Source: an uncultured Litoreibacter sp. (GTDB lineage: Bacteria; Pseudomonadota; Alphaproteobacteria; Rhodobacterales; Rhodobacteraceae). Taken from it: a DNA stretch of 64,000 bases. Positions 40,213 through 49,210 of the stretch are shown here, piece after piece. Under the pieces are notes generated by a model. It made no database searches and was not told the origin of the DNA. It saw nothing but the letters and a program-made list of their open reading frames with translations. How positions within the stretch are numbered: position 1 is the stretch's first letter; every line of letters starts with the position of its first letter. The position numbers and the translations under genes are program-made. The stretch covers positions 806,001 to 870,000 of the forward strand of contig CANLQL010000001.1 in assembly GCA_947493265.1 (NCBI GenBank). Direction: 5' to 3'.

Positions 40213-41232
40213 ATGAAAAATAGCATATTTCTTGGCGCGCTAACTGTCTCCAGCCTAATCGCTGGCGCAGCAGCAGCTGGTACAGTCGACGACGTGAAAG
40301 CGCGCGGCGTACTTAACTGTGGTGTTTCAACCGGTGTACCGGGTTTTGAAGCTCCAAACGCTGATGGCGAGTGGGAAGGCTTTGACGTTGACGTATGTCG
40401 CGCTGTTGCAGCCGCCGTACTTGGCGACAGCAAAGCAGTAGAATTCGTACCAACAACAGGTAAGACACGCTTCACAGCGCTGGCTTCCGGTGAGATCGAC
40501 ATGCTGTCCCGCGTGACAACATGGACATTCAGCCGCGACGTCGACCTGAAGTTTGAATTTGTTGGCGTAAACTATTACGACGGCCAAGGCTTTATGGTTC
40601 CAAAAGAACTGGGCGTAACTTCCGCGACTGAGCTGGATGGTGCGACTGTTTGTATCCAAACTGGTACAACAACAGAGCTGAACCTGGCTGACTACTTCCG
40701 CGTAAACAACATGTCTTACGAGCCTGTGCCAATCGAAACACAGACTGAAGCTTCCCAGCAGTACCTTGCTGGTGCATGTGACGCATACACAACTGACGCA
40801 TCTGCGTTGGCTTCTGTACGGTCTTCCTTCGCGGACGCTTCTGCGCATGTCATCTTGCCAGAAATCATCTCCAAAGAGCCACTCGGCCCACTTGTTCGCC
40901 ACGGCGACAACGAATGGGGCGACATTGTTCGCTGGACACTGAACGCACTGATCGCAGCTGAAGAGCTTGGCGTGACTTCTGCAAACATCGCCGAGCTGGC
41001 AGCAGCACCTGGCGACAACCCAGAGATCAACCGTCTGTTGGGTACAGAAGGTAGCCTGGGCGAAATGCTGGGCCTCGACGCTCAGTGGGCTGTTCGTGCA
41101 ATCTCCGCTGGTGGTAACTTCGGTGAGAGCTTTGAGCGTAACATCGGTGAGAAAACACCAATCGGCCTTGCGCGTGGTCTGAACGCACAGTGGACCGAAG
41201 GTGGTCTGATGTACTCCCCACCATTCCGGTAA
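40213..41232 (+). CDS. aapJ: General L-amino acid ABC transporter, periplasmic binding protein
   Basis: A 339-residue periplasmic protein with a signal peptide (MKNSIFLGALTVSSLIAGAAAA) and a bacterial extracellular solute-binding domain 3 (GVLNCGVSTGVPGFEAPN and TTELNLADYFR). The ATG at 40213 follows GAAGAGG. The length and downstream partners identify the AapJ/BztA type, which binds a broad range of L-amino acids. The 230-base upstream gap has an inverted repeat (TTGATGA/TCATCAA near 40016-40053) and a weak TTGACG-N18-CTTATT promoter candidate at 40089. A terminator separates it from aapQ. Confidence 0.95.
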   Translation: MKNSIFLGALTVSSLIAGAAAAGTVDDVKARGVLNCGVSTGVPGFEAPNADGEWEGFDVDVCRAVAAAVLGDSKAVEFVPTTGKTRFTALASGEIDMLSRVTTWTFSRDVDLKFEFVGVNYYDGQGFMVPKELGVTSATELDGATVCIQTGTTTELNLADYFRVNNMSYEPVPIETQTEASQQYLAGACDAYTTDASALASVRSSFADASAHVILPEIISKEPLGPLVRHGDNEWGDIVRWTLNALIAAEELGVTSANIAELAAAPGDNPEINRLLGTEGSLGEMLGLDAQWAVRAISAGGNFGESFERNIGEKTPIGLARGLNAQWTEGGLMYSPPFR

Positions 41233-41244
41233 AAACATAAAGCT

Positions 41245-41273
41245 AAGGGCGCGGTCATTCCGCGCCCTTTTCT
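41245..41273 (+). terminator. Intra-operon terminator between aapJ and aapQ
   Basis: A perfect 10-bp stem (AAGGGCGCGG/CCGCGCCCTT) with a 5-base loop is followed by TTC. It probably lets the binding protein be made in excess of the membrane components. Confidence 0.8.
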
Positions 41274-41367
41274 TATCAAGACCCAAGACGACGCTTAAAA
41301 AGAGCAGGCCACCCCGCGCAACGACGCACTCTGTACAATCGGCCTGACAAGACAGGGAACGTCCAAG

Positions 41368-42597
41368 ATGACGACAATCACTGACCCCCCCAAGGAGTCA
41401 TTCCGACTCTCTATGCTTCTTTACGATACGCGCTACCGATCCATGACAATTCAAGTGATCGCGCTTATCGGGTTTTCCGCCGCTGTCTGGTGGCTGGTCG
41501 GAAACACAATCCAGAACATGAACGCGTTGGGCAAAGACCTCAGCTTCAACTTTCTGGGAGAGCCCGCAGGCTACGATATCAACCAGCGGCTTATCGAATA
41601 TACCTCACAATCCACCCATTTCCGCGCCGCCATAGTTGGTGTTCTCAACACGTTGGTCATCGCCGTGTTGGGCTGCGCGTTGGCCACGGTTCTGGGGATT
41701 GTGATCGGTGTTTTGCGCCTGTCGAACAACTGGATCGTTTCGCGGATCATGACGGTCTATGTGGAGATGTTCCGGAACGTTCCGGTGCTGCTATGGATCG
41801 TCTTGGCAATGGCCATTCTGATCGAAACACTGCCTGCCCCACGAGACTACAAAGGGGATGACGCAACCGCGTCAATGTTCCTTGAGTCTGTTGCGGTGAC
41901 CAATCGCGGTATCTTCATCCCGGGCCCGTCATTCTCTAACGGATTTGCCAACAGCACGATCAGCTGGTTGCTTGTCGTCGGCGTTCTGGTCGCAAGTATC
42001 CTTGCGATCCGCTATGTCCGCGCGCAAGCCACCAAGAAGCAAGAAGCGACAGGTGTACGTCCAACGACATGGTATCTGCAGCTTGGTCTGCTTGTGGTGC
42101 CGGTTTCAATCGTCTGCATCGCTATGGGGCTGTTCTGGACATCACCAGAACTGAAAGGCTTCAACTTCAAAGGCGGTATCCACCTTCGTAACTCACTGAT
42201 TGCGTTGTGGTTGGCCCTGTCGCTTTATACGGCGGCCTTTATCGCAGAAAACGTTCGCGCCGGGATCATGGCGATCTCGAAAGGACAATCCGAGGCCGCT
42301 GGCGCTTTGGGTCTACGTCCCAACCGGATCATGAGCTTGGTGGTTTTGCCGCAAGCGCTGCGGGTGATCATTCCGCCGCTGATTTCGCAATATCTGAACC
42401 TGACGAAAAACTCGTCGCTGGCGATTGCTGTGGGTTACATGGACATCACCGGCACGTTGATGGGTATCTCGCTGAACCAAACCGGACGGGAGTTGGAAAC
42501 GCTGCTTTTGGGCATGCTGATCTACCTGACCATCTCGCTGCTGATCTCGGCCGCGATGAACGTCTACAACTCTCGCATGCAATTGATGGAGCGCTAA
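41368..42597 (+). CDS. aapQ: General L-amino acid ABC transporter, permease
   Basis: A 409-residue inner-membrane permease of the His/Glu/Gln family. The long first half, with an extra periplasmic loop, is typical of AapQ/BztB. The EAA loop (SKGQSEAAGALGLRPNRIM) that docks the ATPase lies near residue 310, followed by LPQALRVIIPPL. It is spaced one base from aapM, with which it forms the heterodimeric channel. Confidence 0.95.
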   Translation: MTTITDPPKESFRLSMLLYDTRYRSMTIQVIALIGFSAAVWWLVGNTIQNMNALGKDLSFNFLGEPAGYDINQRLIEYTSQSTHFRAAIVGVLNTLVIAVLGCALATVLGIVIGVLRLSNNWIVSRIMTVYVEMFRNVPVLLWIVLAMAILIETLPAPRDYKGDDATASMFLESVAVTNRGIFIPGPSFSNGFANSTISWLLVVGVLVASILAIRYVRAQATKKQEATGVRPTTWYLQLGLLVVPVSIVCIAMGLFWTSPELKGFNFKGGIHLRNSLIALWLALSLYTAAFIAENVRAGIMAISKGQSEAAGALGLRPNRIMSLVVLPQALRVIIPPLISQYLNLTKNSSLAIAVGYMDITGTLMGISLNQTGRELETLLLGMLIYLTISLLISAAMNVYNSRMQLMER

Positions 42598-42598
42598 G

Positions 42599-43903
42599 AT
42601 GAGTGACACACACGCACAAACTGTCGCCTATGTTCGCGAAACCATGCTGGAGCCTCAGGCGCCACCGGTTACGGTTGTCGGACCAATTGGCTGGGCGAAA
42701 ACCAACCTTTTTTCGAGCAGGCTGAACACGGTCATCACATTGATCGCGTTGGCATTTGTCTATCTGGTTCTGTCGATCCTGCTGCCTTGGGCATTCCACA
42801 ACACCTGGAGTGCAACATCCTTGCGGGATTGTCGGGAAATGACCGGAACCGATCACGGTGCGGCCTGTTGGGGCGTTATCCGTGACCGCTGGCAGCAAAT
42901 CCTGTTTGGCAACTACCCGGTAGACCTACGCTGGAGACCTATTCTAGATCTCGTCCTGCTTTTGGTCGCCTTGGCCCCGATCTTGTTCTCAAACGTGCCG
43001 CGTAAGCTACTTTGGTTTTCGGCAGCATATCCCTTCATCATGCCTTGGCTGATCTGGGGCGGTTCTGTTTGGGTGCCAGTGATGGCCGCAGTTGGCTTCA
43101 TCCTGGGCTACCTGTTCCTGAAATTCGGGGAGAAGGCCCTCGGCTCTCTCTTCGCGATGATTGGTGCTGTGGTTGTGGCGATTGTCTGGTGGCTGTTCTT
43201 CCTTGGGCCGGTCTCTGACATTTTTGCGTCCATCCTGCCAATCGGTCTGGAAAAACTGGGATCATCGCGTGACATTGGTGGGCTTATGCTGGCCTTTGTG
43301 ATCGGGGTTGTGGCGATAGGGCTGTCACTGCCCATCGGCATCGTTCTGGCGCTGGGCCGTCAGTCTGATCTGTTGATCGTGAAAACGCTTTGTGTGGGCT
43401 TTATCGAGTTCATTCGGGGCGTGCCGCTGATCACGCTGCTGTTTGTGGCGTCAACGCTGCTGAACATCTTCATGCCACCGGGGACAAACTTCGACATCGT
43501 TCTGCGGGTTATCATCATGGTGACGCTGTTTTCGTCGGCCTATATGGCCGAGGTTATTCGGGGTGGCTTGGCCGCTTTGCCGAAGGGTCAGTATGAAGGG
43601 GGCGACAGCCTTGGTTTGAACTACTGGCAGGCGCAACGTCTGATCATCATGCCGCAGGCTTTGAAGATTTCGATCCCGGGCATCGTGTCCACATTTATCG
43701 GTCTGTTCAAAGACACCACGCTGGTGTCGATTATCGGTCTGCTTGATCCGATTGGGTGGGCGACCGCTATTCGGGCCGACACAGACTGGATTGGTATCCT
43801 CTGGGAGCTTTATGCGTTTATTGCGCTGCTCTTCTTTATCATCTGCTTCGGCATGTCCCGTTACTCAATGTATCTTGAGCGCAAGCTTAAGACGTCACAC
43901 TAA
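42599..43903 (+). CDS. aapM: General L-amino acid ABC transporter, permease
   Basis: The second permease, 434 residues, has about eight to ten predicted helices. The binding-protein-dependent transport signature lies in its C-terminal half (IEFIRGVPLITLLFVAS, then the EAA region LPKGQYEGGDSLGLNYWQAQ). It follows aapQ by one base and precedes the ATPase gene aapP by 14, with AAAGGAGG in between. Confidence 0.95.
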   Translation: MSDTHAQTVAYVRETMLEPQAPPVTVVGPIGWAKTNLFSSRLNTVITLIALAFVYLVLSILLPWAFHNTWSATSLRDCREMTGTDHGAACWGVIRDRWQQILFGNYPVDLRWRPILDLVLLLVALAPILFSNVPRKLLWFSAAYPFIMPWLIWGGSVWVPVMAAVGFILGYLFLKFGEKALGSLFAMIGAVVVAIVWWLFFLGPVSDIFASILPIGLEKLGSSRDIGGLMLAFVIGVVAIGLSLPIGIVLALGRQSDLLIVKTLCVGFIEFIRGVPLITLLFVASTLLNIFMPPGTNFDIVLRVIIMVTLFSSAYMAEVIRGGLAALPKGQYEGGDSLGLNYWQAQRLIIMPQALKISIPGIVSTFIGLFKDTTLVSIIGLLDPIGWATAIRADTDWIGILWELYAFIALLFFIICFGMSRYSMYLERKLKTSH

Positions 43904-43917
43904 AGGAGGTCTGAACA

Positions 43918-44709
43918 ATGGCTGACATAGCAACTGACCGCACAATCGACCGTTCGAAAATGCAAGTTTCGGACGAGGTCGCAATTCAGATCACCGGTAT
44001 GAACAAGTGGTACGGGACGTTTCACGTCCTCAAGGAGATCGACCTGACCGTGCAACGCGGTGAGCGGATCGTTATCGCGGGCCCATCGGGTTCTGGTAAG
44101 TCCACGCTCATCCGCTGCATCAACCGCCTGGAGGAACACCAGGCAGGTCAGATCATCGTTGATGGGACGGAACTGACGTCGGATCTGAAAAACATCGACA
44201 AGATCCGGTCGGAAGTTGGCATGTGCTTCCAGCACTTCAACCTGTTCCCGCATCTGACCATTCTGGAAAACTGTACGCTGGCCCCGATCTGGGTTCGCAA
44301 GACACCCAAGAAGGAAGCCGAAGAAACGGCGATGCATTTCCTTGAGAAGGTGAAAATCCCGGAACAGGCTGACAAGTATCCAGGCCAATTGTCTGGTGGT
44401 CAGCAGCAGCGCGTGGCGATTGCGCGTTCCTTGTGCATGAAACCGCGGATCATGTTGTTTGACGAGCCGACCTCAGCGCTTGACCCGGAAATGATCAAAG
44501 AGGTGCTCGACACCATGATCGAGCTTGCTGAAGAAGGCATGACGATGCTGTGTGTGACCCACGAAATGGGCTTTGCCCGTCAGGTCGCGAACCGTGTGAT
44601 CTTCATGGATGCCGGTCAGATCGTTGAACAGAACGAGCCGGAAGAGTTCTTCAACAACCCCAAATCGGAGCGGACAAAACTGTTCCTCAGCCAGATTTTG
44701 GGTCACTAA
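43918..44709 (+). CDS. aapP: General L-amino acid ABC transporter, ATPase
   Basis: The ATP-hydrolysing subunit, 263 residues, has Walker [10 protein letters not shown] (about 60-68), the Q-loop [10 protein letters not shown], the signature LSGGQQQR and Walker [15 protein letters not shown]. It completes the aapJQMP importer. A strong terminator lies 22 bases after the stop. Confidence 0.96.
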   Translation: MADIATDRTIDRSKMQVSDEVAIQITGMNKWYGTFHVLKEIDLTVQRGERIVIAGPSGSGKSTLIRCINRLEEHQAGQIIVDGTELTSDLKNIDKIRSEVGMCFQHFNLFPHLTILENCTLAPIWVRKTPKKEAEETAMHFLEKVKIPEQADKYPGQLSGGQQQRVAIARSLCMKPRIMLFDEPTSALDPEMIKEVLDTMIELAEEGMTMLCVTHEMGFARQVANRVIFMDAGQIVEQNEPEEFFNNPKSERTKLFLSQILGH

Positions 44710-44730
44710 GCCTCGGCAAAAAATTCAACG

Positions 44731-44758
44731 AAAAGCCCCGGCCGGTCCGGGGCTTTTT
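44731..44758 (+). terminator. Bidirectional terminator between aapP and the SixA-like gene
   Basis: AAAAGCCCCGG and CCGGGGCTTTT pair around a 5-base loop, with A and T runs on both sides. It lies between convergent genes and its 3' end touches the stop of the minus-strand gene. Confidence 0.85.
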
Positions 44759-45270
44759 TATGCCTCGTCCTGGGCCATCAAGTCTTTCGGAACGACGAAA
44801 TCAAGCAATTGTCCTTTGGAGAAGTCCATCTCCCGCCAGCTTTCAATATCAGCTTCCAGAACGGTTGTTGCCCCGGTCGGATATTGCGAAAACTTCGGGT
44901 GTTCAGGCCGGTTTGGAAGCAGCAATGTCGCCAGGGCTGAAATCCCGGGATTGTGCCCTACAACCATCAGATCACCGGGTGGTGCACGCCGGATTTCTGC
45001 CAGTATTGTGTCAGGCGTGGCGTGATAAAGCCCCACTTCGAATGACACGCTTGGCCGGTCGGGCATATTTTCGATGGCCAGTGCGCAGGTCCACTTTGCG
45101 CGTTCCGCTGTTGAACATTTCACGTTCACCGGGGCATGTCCCATGATCGTCAGCCAATTGCCTATTTTACTTGCGGCAAGTCTTCCACGATCTGTGAGCG
45201 GGCGATCATGGTCATCAAGGCTCAGATCGTCCCAATCGGATTTCGTGTGGCGGGTTAGGATCAGTTTCAA
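44758..45270 (-). CDS. Histidine phosphatase family protein (SixA-like)
   Basis: A 170-residue phosphohistidine phosphatase-type protein. The catalytic motif is RHTKSDW (RHG variant, as in SixA), and the second catalytic His is in VVGHNPG. SixA removes phosphate from histidine phosphotransfer domains or PTS proteins; the target here is unknown. It begins 3 bases after the upstream ferredoxin-like gene and is the third gene of a desaturase-ferredoxin-SixA run. Confidence 0.85.
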   Translation of the reverse strand: MKLILTRHTKSDWDDLSLDDHDRPLTDRGRLAASKIGNWLTIMGHAPVNVKCSTAERAKWTCALAIENMPDRPSVSFEVGLYHATPDTILAEIRRAPPGDLMVVGHNPGISALATLLLPNRPEHPKFSQYPTGATTVLEADIESWREMDFSKGQLLDFVVPKDLMAQDEA

Positions 45271-45273
45271 AGC

Positions 45274-45921
45274 TCACCTGTGAAATAGAGACATGTGATA
45301 AGCGGATTGTTCTGCCAACCTGCCATAGCTTTGCGACAGGGGGCAAGACTGCCTGACACCACAACCTAACATAATGTTTTCGCGCCCGTTTTCTGTATCA
45401 AGATAGGCATGACATTTTGGAACGTCATAGCCATCTGCCGTCAGCGCCTGCGCGTCGCAGGCTGTTAGGCAGGGTTTTTCGCAAGTGGTGCAAGGCATTT
45501 GCCCCGGCGCTGGCAGCTCTATCCGATCCCGCAAAGCCAAGGCACCGCGATAGGACACCATCAAGCCTGCTTTTTGATGAACCAGCAGTGAAACTGGGCT
45601 TTGCCACGCTTGCCCGGACTGAAGCGCCCAACGGAAAAACGGTTGGAAAGGCGGGCCGCCAAATGGAAATAACGGTGTTCCGTCCAGCGCATCAGCAAGG
45701 GCGCTGATGACCCGCAGGGACCACCGATCCATTGGATCTGGCGCGCCGTCTTGCCATTCGGGACTGGTCTTGAATGCGGGCCAGAACCCGGGTTCTTTTG
45801 GACCCAACAACAGAAGGGTTCGCGTGCCTTCCGGCAGATTGTCCATGTCTTTTGGATGAAACCCGCCAAAAACCTCAAGCTGGTGCTGAGCAAAACGCGC
45901 GTCCAGATCAGCCAGTGTCAT
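45274..45921 (-). CDS. Ferredoxin-like Fe-S protein
   Basis: A 215-residue protein whose first 140 residues lack a recognised domain. The C-terminus has a cysteine cluster: CTTCEKPCLTAC, then KCHAYL, then LGCGVRQSCPLSQ. The spacing resembles the Fe-S region of epoxyqueuosine reductase (QueG)-type proteins, suggesting one or two 4Fe-4S clusters, but this is not a full QueG. The ATG at 45921 overlaps the stop of the sterol-desaturase gene (ATGA), favouring it over a start 20 codons upstream. A redox partner role for the desaturase is an inference from that coupling. Confidence 0.75.
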   Translation of the reverse strand: MTLADLDARFAQHQLEVFGGFHPKDMDNLPEGTRTLLLLGPKEPGFWPAFKTSPEWQDGAPDPMDRWSLRVISALADALDGTPLFPFGGPPFQPFFRWALQSGQAWQSPVSLLVHQKAGLMVSYRGALALRDRIELPAPGQMPCTTCEKPCLTACDAQALTADGYDVPKCHAYLDTENGRENIMLGCGVRQSCPLSQSYGRLAEQSAYHMSLFHR

Positions 45922-46712
45922 TTTCGAAAGAAGGGCAGGGCGAGGCTCCAGCCCAGCTTTGAAGGTCGGTCGTCCTGCCATTGCAGGCCGATTGCCATAT
46001 CATCATGGCCGTCATCAGGCTGCGCTTTATAGGTTCCAAACATCTGGTCCCAAATCGACAGAGCAAATCCGTAATTCGTGTCATGCTCATCCCGGGTGAC
46101 AGAATGATGTACGCGGTGCATGTCGGGCGTTACCAGAACGCGCCGAACGATCGCATCCAGCCAAAGCGGCAATTTGATATTGGCATGGTTAAACATCGCA
46201 GACCCGTTAAGGATGATCTCGAACAGAATAATGCCCAAAGCCGCTGGCCCCAGCAGATAGACCAAGCCGATTTTCAGAACCATGGAAAAGGCGATCTCCA
46301 CGGGATGAAAGCGGATCGCCGTGGTGACGTCGATATCAACGTCTGAGTGGTGGACCCGGTGGAACCGCCATAAAAACGGGATTTTGTGGGTGATTAGATG
46401 CTGCGCCCAGATGATGAAATCGAAGATCAGGATCGTCAGCAGCACCTCCCCCCACAGGGGCAGGGCCAGTTGATTGAACAGACCCCAGCCGTTTTGATCC
46501 GCGTCTATCGCTGCGCCAACCGCCAACAGCGGCAAAGCGAATGCCAATGCGCGCAGGGTAAGCGTATCGATGATCGTGATGGCCCAGTTCGTCGACCAAC
46601 GGCGGGCGCGGGTCTGGCTTCGGCGTCGGCGGGGCGCAAAGGTCTCCAACGCTGCGAACAGCGCGAAAAGCCCCAGAAACACGCCCAGTCTTATGATCGC
46701 TTCGTTTTCCAT
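45918..46712 (-). CDS. Sterol desaturase / fatty acid hydroxylase family protein
   Basis: A 264-residue membrane di-iron oxygenase. Four or so helices frame the His boxes HLITH, HRVHHSD and HRVHHS. The last two are the HxxHH motifs that bind the iron pair. Substrates in this family include sterols, carotenoids, fatty acids and ether lipids; nothing here picks one. It is first in a minus-strand run with the ferredoxin-like and SixA-like genes. Confidence 0.88.
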   Translation of the reverse strand: MENEAIIRLGVFLGLFALFAALETFAPRRRRSQTRARRWSTNWAITIIDTLTLRALAFALPLLAVGAAIDADQNGWGLFNQLALPLWGEVLLTILIFDFIIWAQHLITHKIPFLWRFHRVHHSDVDIDVTTAIRFHPVEIAFSMVLKIGLVYLLGPAALGIILFEIILNGSAMFNHANIKLPLWLDAIVRRVLVTPDMHRVHHSVTRDEHDTNYGFALSIWDQMFGTYKAQPDDGHDDMAIGLQWQDDRPSKLGWSLALPFFRK

Positions 46713-46790
46713 GCGCTAGAACCTACGCTTTCGAAACCACTTCGCAAGAGACGCAGCGCCGCAGTGCGCGCACTTTTCAGTGAGCGCTCG

Positions 46791-47654
46791 CTAGTGCCGG
46801 ATAATGGAGCCTGCACCATGATCGGTAAACAGCTCCAGCAGGCAGGCATTGGGCGCGCGGCCGTCCAAGATAACAACCGCCCGAACGCCATCTGACAAGG
46901 CCTTCAGCGCGGTTTCGGTTTTCGGGATCATGCCGCCTGCGATAATGCCTTGTTTCGTAAGCGTCTTGATATGATCCGCCGACAGTTCCGTGACCACCTC
47001 GCCGCTGTCATCTTTGACACCCGCGACATCGGTCAGAAGCAGCAGGCGATCTGCTTTCAAAGCCCCTGCGATTGCCCCGGCGGCGGTGTCTCCATTGACG
47101 TTGAAGGTCTCACCATTGCGGCCGGTTCCCAATGGGGCCACGACCGGGATCAATCCGGAACTGGCCATTTCCTGAAGCACGGTTGGTGTGACTTCTACTG
47201 GCTCCCCCACGAAACCCAGTTTTGGGTTGGCGGGATCGCAAACGACCATGTTGGCGTCCTTGCCTGATAGGCCTACAGCCCGCCCGCCCTGTCCGTTGAT
47301 CGCTTGTACGATCCGCTTGTTGACAGTGCCTGACAAGACCATCTCGACGACCTCAACCGTCGCGGCGTCCGTGACCCGCTTGCCGTCGACGAATTCCGAC
47401 TTGATCGACAGTTTCTCAAGCATTTGGTTAATCATCGGCCCGCCACCATGGACGACAACAGGGTTTACACCGACCTGCCGCATCAAAACGACATCCCGCG
47501 CGAAGCTTTCCATCGCCTCGTCGCTGCCCATGGCGTGACCCCCAAGCTTGATGACCACCGTCGCACCTGCATAGCGCTGCAAATAGGGCAGGGCTTGGGA
47601 CAAGGTGCGGGCGGTGGCAATCCAATCGCGATTCATGGCGTCTTGCTTCTTCAT
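46791..47654 (-). CDS. argB: Acetylglutamate kinase
   Basis: It phosphorylates N-acetyl-L-glutamate, the second step of arginine synthesis. The 287-residue product has the amino-acid-kinase motifs [20 protein letters not shown] and [21 protein letters not shown]. An N-terminal helix (about 1-25) like that of hexameric, arginine-inhibited enzymes suggests feedback control. The ATG at 47654 is used rather than a TTG two codons earlier. In related genomes argB often neighbours yihA; here an SDR gene on the other strand separates them. Confidence 0.96.
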   Translation of the reverse strand: MKKQDAMNRDWIATARTLSQALPYLQRYAGATVVIKLGGHAMGSDEAMESFARDVVLMRQVGVNPVVVHGGGPMINQMLEKLSIKSEFVDGKRVTDAATVEVVEMVLSGTVNKRIVQAINGQGGRAVGLSGKDANMVVCDPANPKLGFVGEPVEVTPTVLQEMASSGLIPVVAPLGTGRNGETFNVNGDTAAGAIAGALKADRLLLLTDVAGVKDDSGEVVTELSADHIKTLTKQGIIAGGMIPKTETALKALSDGVRAVVILDGRAPNACLLELFTDHGAGSIIRH

Positions 47655-47778
47655 ATCCAAAAATTCCGTATAACTTGGAACCTGTTAGCCTGTGCAGCAC
47701 TTGCTGCCAAGTCTTGGCGCTTGCAAACCCGCCACAGAGCGCGCGTAATGGCAACAGACTTTACAAAGGAATGTGGTG

Positions 47779-48513
47779 ATGTCTGACGCGCGAAAGACGC
47801 TTTTGCTAACCGGTGCCAGTCGCGGGATTGGTCACGCGACCGTGCAACATTTCAATTCCCGAGATTGGCGGGTGATCACCTGTTCGCGCCATCCTTTCCC
47901 GCAAGAATGTCCTTGGGGCGGTGGCGCGGAAAATCATATCCAGATCGACCTGGCTGACCCCAAAAACACGATTGAGGCTATCGAAGAGATCCGGCGTAGG
48001 CTGGACGGGAAACTACATGCGTTGGTCAATAACGCCGGGATTTCACCAAAAGGGGACGGCGGGGCGCGTCTGAACACGCTTGATACGGATCTGCGCACCT
48101 GGGGCCATGTTTTTCATGTCAACTTCTTTGCCTCAGTGGTCTTGGCTCGTGGGTTGCGGGAAGAACTGGCAAGCGCAAAAGGATCGGTGGTTAATGTCAC
48201 GTCGATCGCAGGCAGTCGGGTGCATCCATTTGCTGGGGCTGCCTATTCAACGTCAAAGGCGGCTTTGGCTGCACTGACCCGCGAAATGGCCCATGACTTT
48301 GGTCCCTTGGGGGTCCGCGTCAACGCCATCGCCCCGGGGGAGGTCGAAACAGCGATCCTCAGTCCAGGCACAGACAAAATCGTAGAGACGCTGCCCATGC
48401 GCCGATTGGGCCAACCCGAAGAAGTCGCTGCGGCGATCTACTTCCTGTGCTCAGAGGAAAGCAGCTATATTTCGGGTACAGAGATCGAGGTTAACGGCGC
48501 GCAGCACGTTTGA
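47779..48513 (+). CDS. Short-chain dehydrogenase/reductase
   Basis: A 244-residue classical SDR with the cofactor loop TGASRGIG (about 9-16), NNAG, catalytic Ser in TSIAGS and YSTSK with the Tyr-x3-Lys pair. It ends in SYISGTEIEVNGAQ. An Arg following the second beta-strand (CSRHPF) hints at NADP preference. The substrate is unknown. AAGGA lies 8 bases before the ATG. It points away from argB and converges with yihA, with 2 bases between the stops. Confidence 0.9.
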   Translation: MSDARKTLLLTGASRGIGHATVQHFNSRDWRVITCSRHPFPQECPWGGGAENHIQIDLADPKNTIEAIEEIRRRLDGKLHALVNNAGISPKGDGGARLNTLDTDLRTWGHVFHVNFFASVVLARGLREELASAKGSVVNVTSIAGSRVHPFAGAAYSTSKAALAALTREMAHDFGPLGVRVNAIAPGEVETAILSPGTDKIVETLPMRRLGQPEEVAAAIYFLCSEESSYISGTEIEVNGAQHV

Positions 48514-48515
48514 CC

Positions 48516-49169
48516 CTATTCAAGCGTCGCGATCACACTACGCAGCGTCGGGATGCCTAGCCCTTTTTCGGAACTGGTCAGGATAATTTCGGGGTAGGCT
48601 GCAGGATGTTTGGCGAGCGATTGGCTCACTTGCGCAATCAGCTTTTCGTGCTCATGGGCTTTGATTTTGTCGATCTTGGTTAACACGACCTGAAACGTCA
48701 CGGCGGATCGGTCGAGCAGATCCAGTATCTCCTGATCGACCTTTTTGATGCCGTGACGCGCGTCGATCAGCACAAATGCCCGGCGCAGTGTTTGGCGACC
48801 AGAAAGATAGGCTTTTAGCAGCCGTTGCCATTTCGCGACCACCGCAACCGGCGCTTCCGCAAAACCATAGCCCGGAAGGTCCACGATGTAGTGGCTGTCC
48901 GTCAGGGTGAAGAAGTTAATTTCCTGCGTGCGGCCGGGTGTATTCGACGTCCGCGCCAGTGATTTCCTGCCAGTGATCGCGTTGATCAAAGATGATTTAC
49001 CAACGTTGGAGCGGCCGGCGAAACAAACCTCGATCCGGTCGGCGCGGGGCATGCCGTCCATCGCCACCACACCTTTGAGGAAGTCAGTTTCACCCGCAAA
49101 AAGCTTGCGCCCGAATTCTGCGGCATCCGGGTCCGGCTCCGGCGCGATTTGAAACGTGAAATCCGCCAT
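48516..49169 (-). CDS. yihA: Ribosome biogenesis GTP-binding protein YihA/YsxC (EngB)
   Basis: A 217-residue GTPase needed for late 50S assembly. The G1 motif GRSNVGKSSLINAI, the G3 region VDLPGYGFAEAP and G4 TKIDK are clear. The ATG at 49169 has GAGAGG 7 bases upstream. It is 41 bases downstream of yidC on the same strand, the order commonly seen in this family. Confidence 0.95.
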   Translation of the reverse strand: MADFTFQIAPEPDPDAAEFGRKLFAGETDFLKGVVAMDGMPRADRIEVCFAGRSNVGKSSLINAITGRKSLARTSNTPGRTQEINFFTLTDSHYIVDLPGYGFAEAPVAVVAKWQRLLKAYLSGRQTLRRAFVLIDARHGIKKVDQEILDLLDRSAVTFQVVLTKIDKIKAHEHEKLIAQVSQSLAKHPAAYPEIILTSSEKGLGIPTLRSVIATLE

Positions 49170-49210
49170 CAAGTGGCCTCTCTATGTCCGCTGTTTTTGC
49201 GCGCCTTGCG

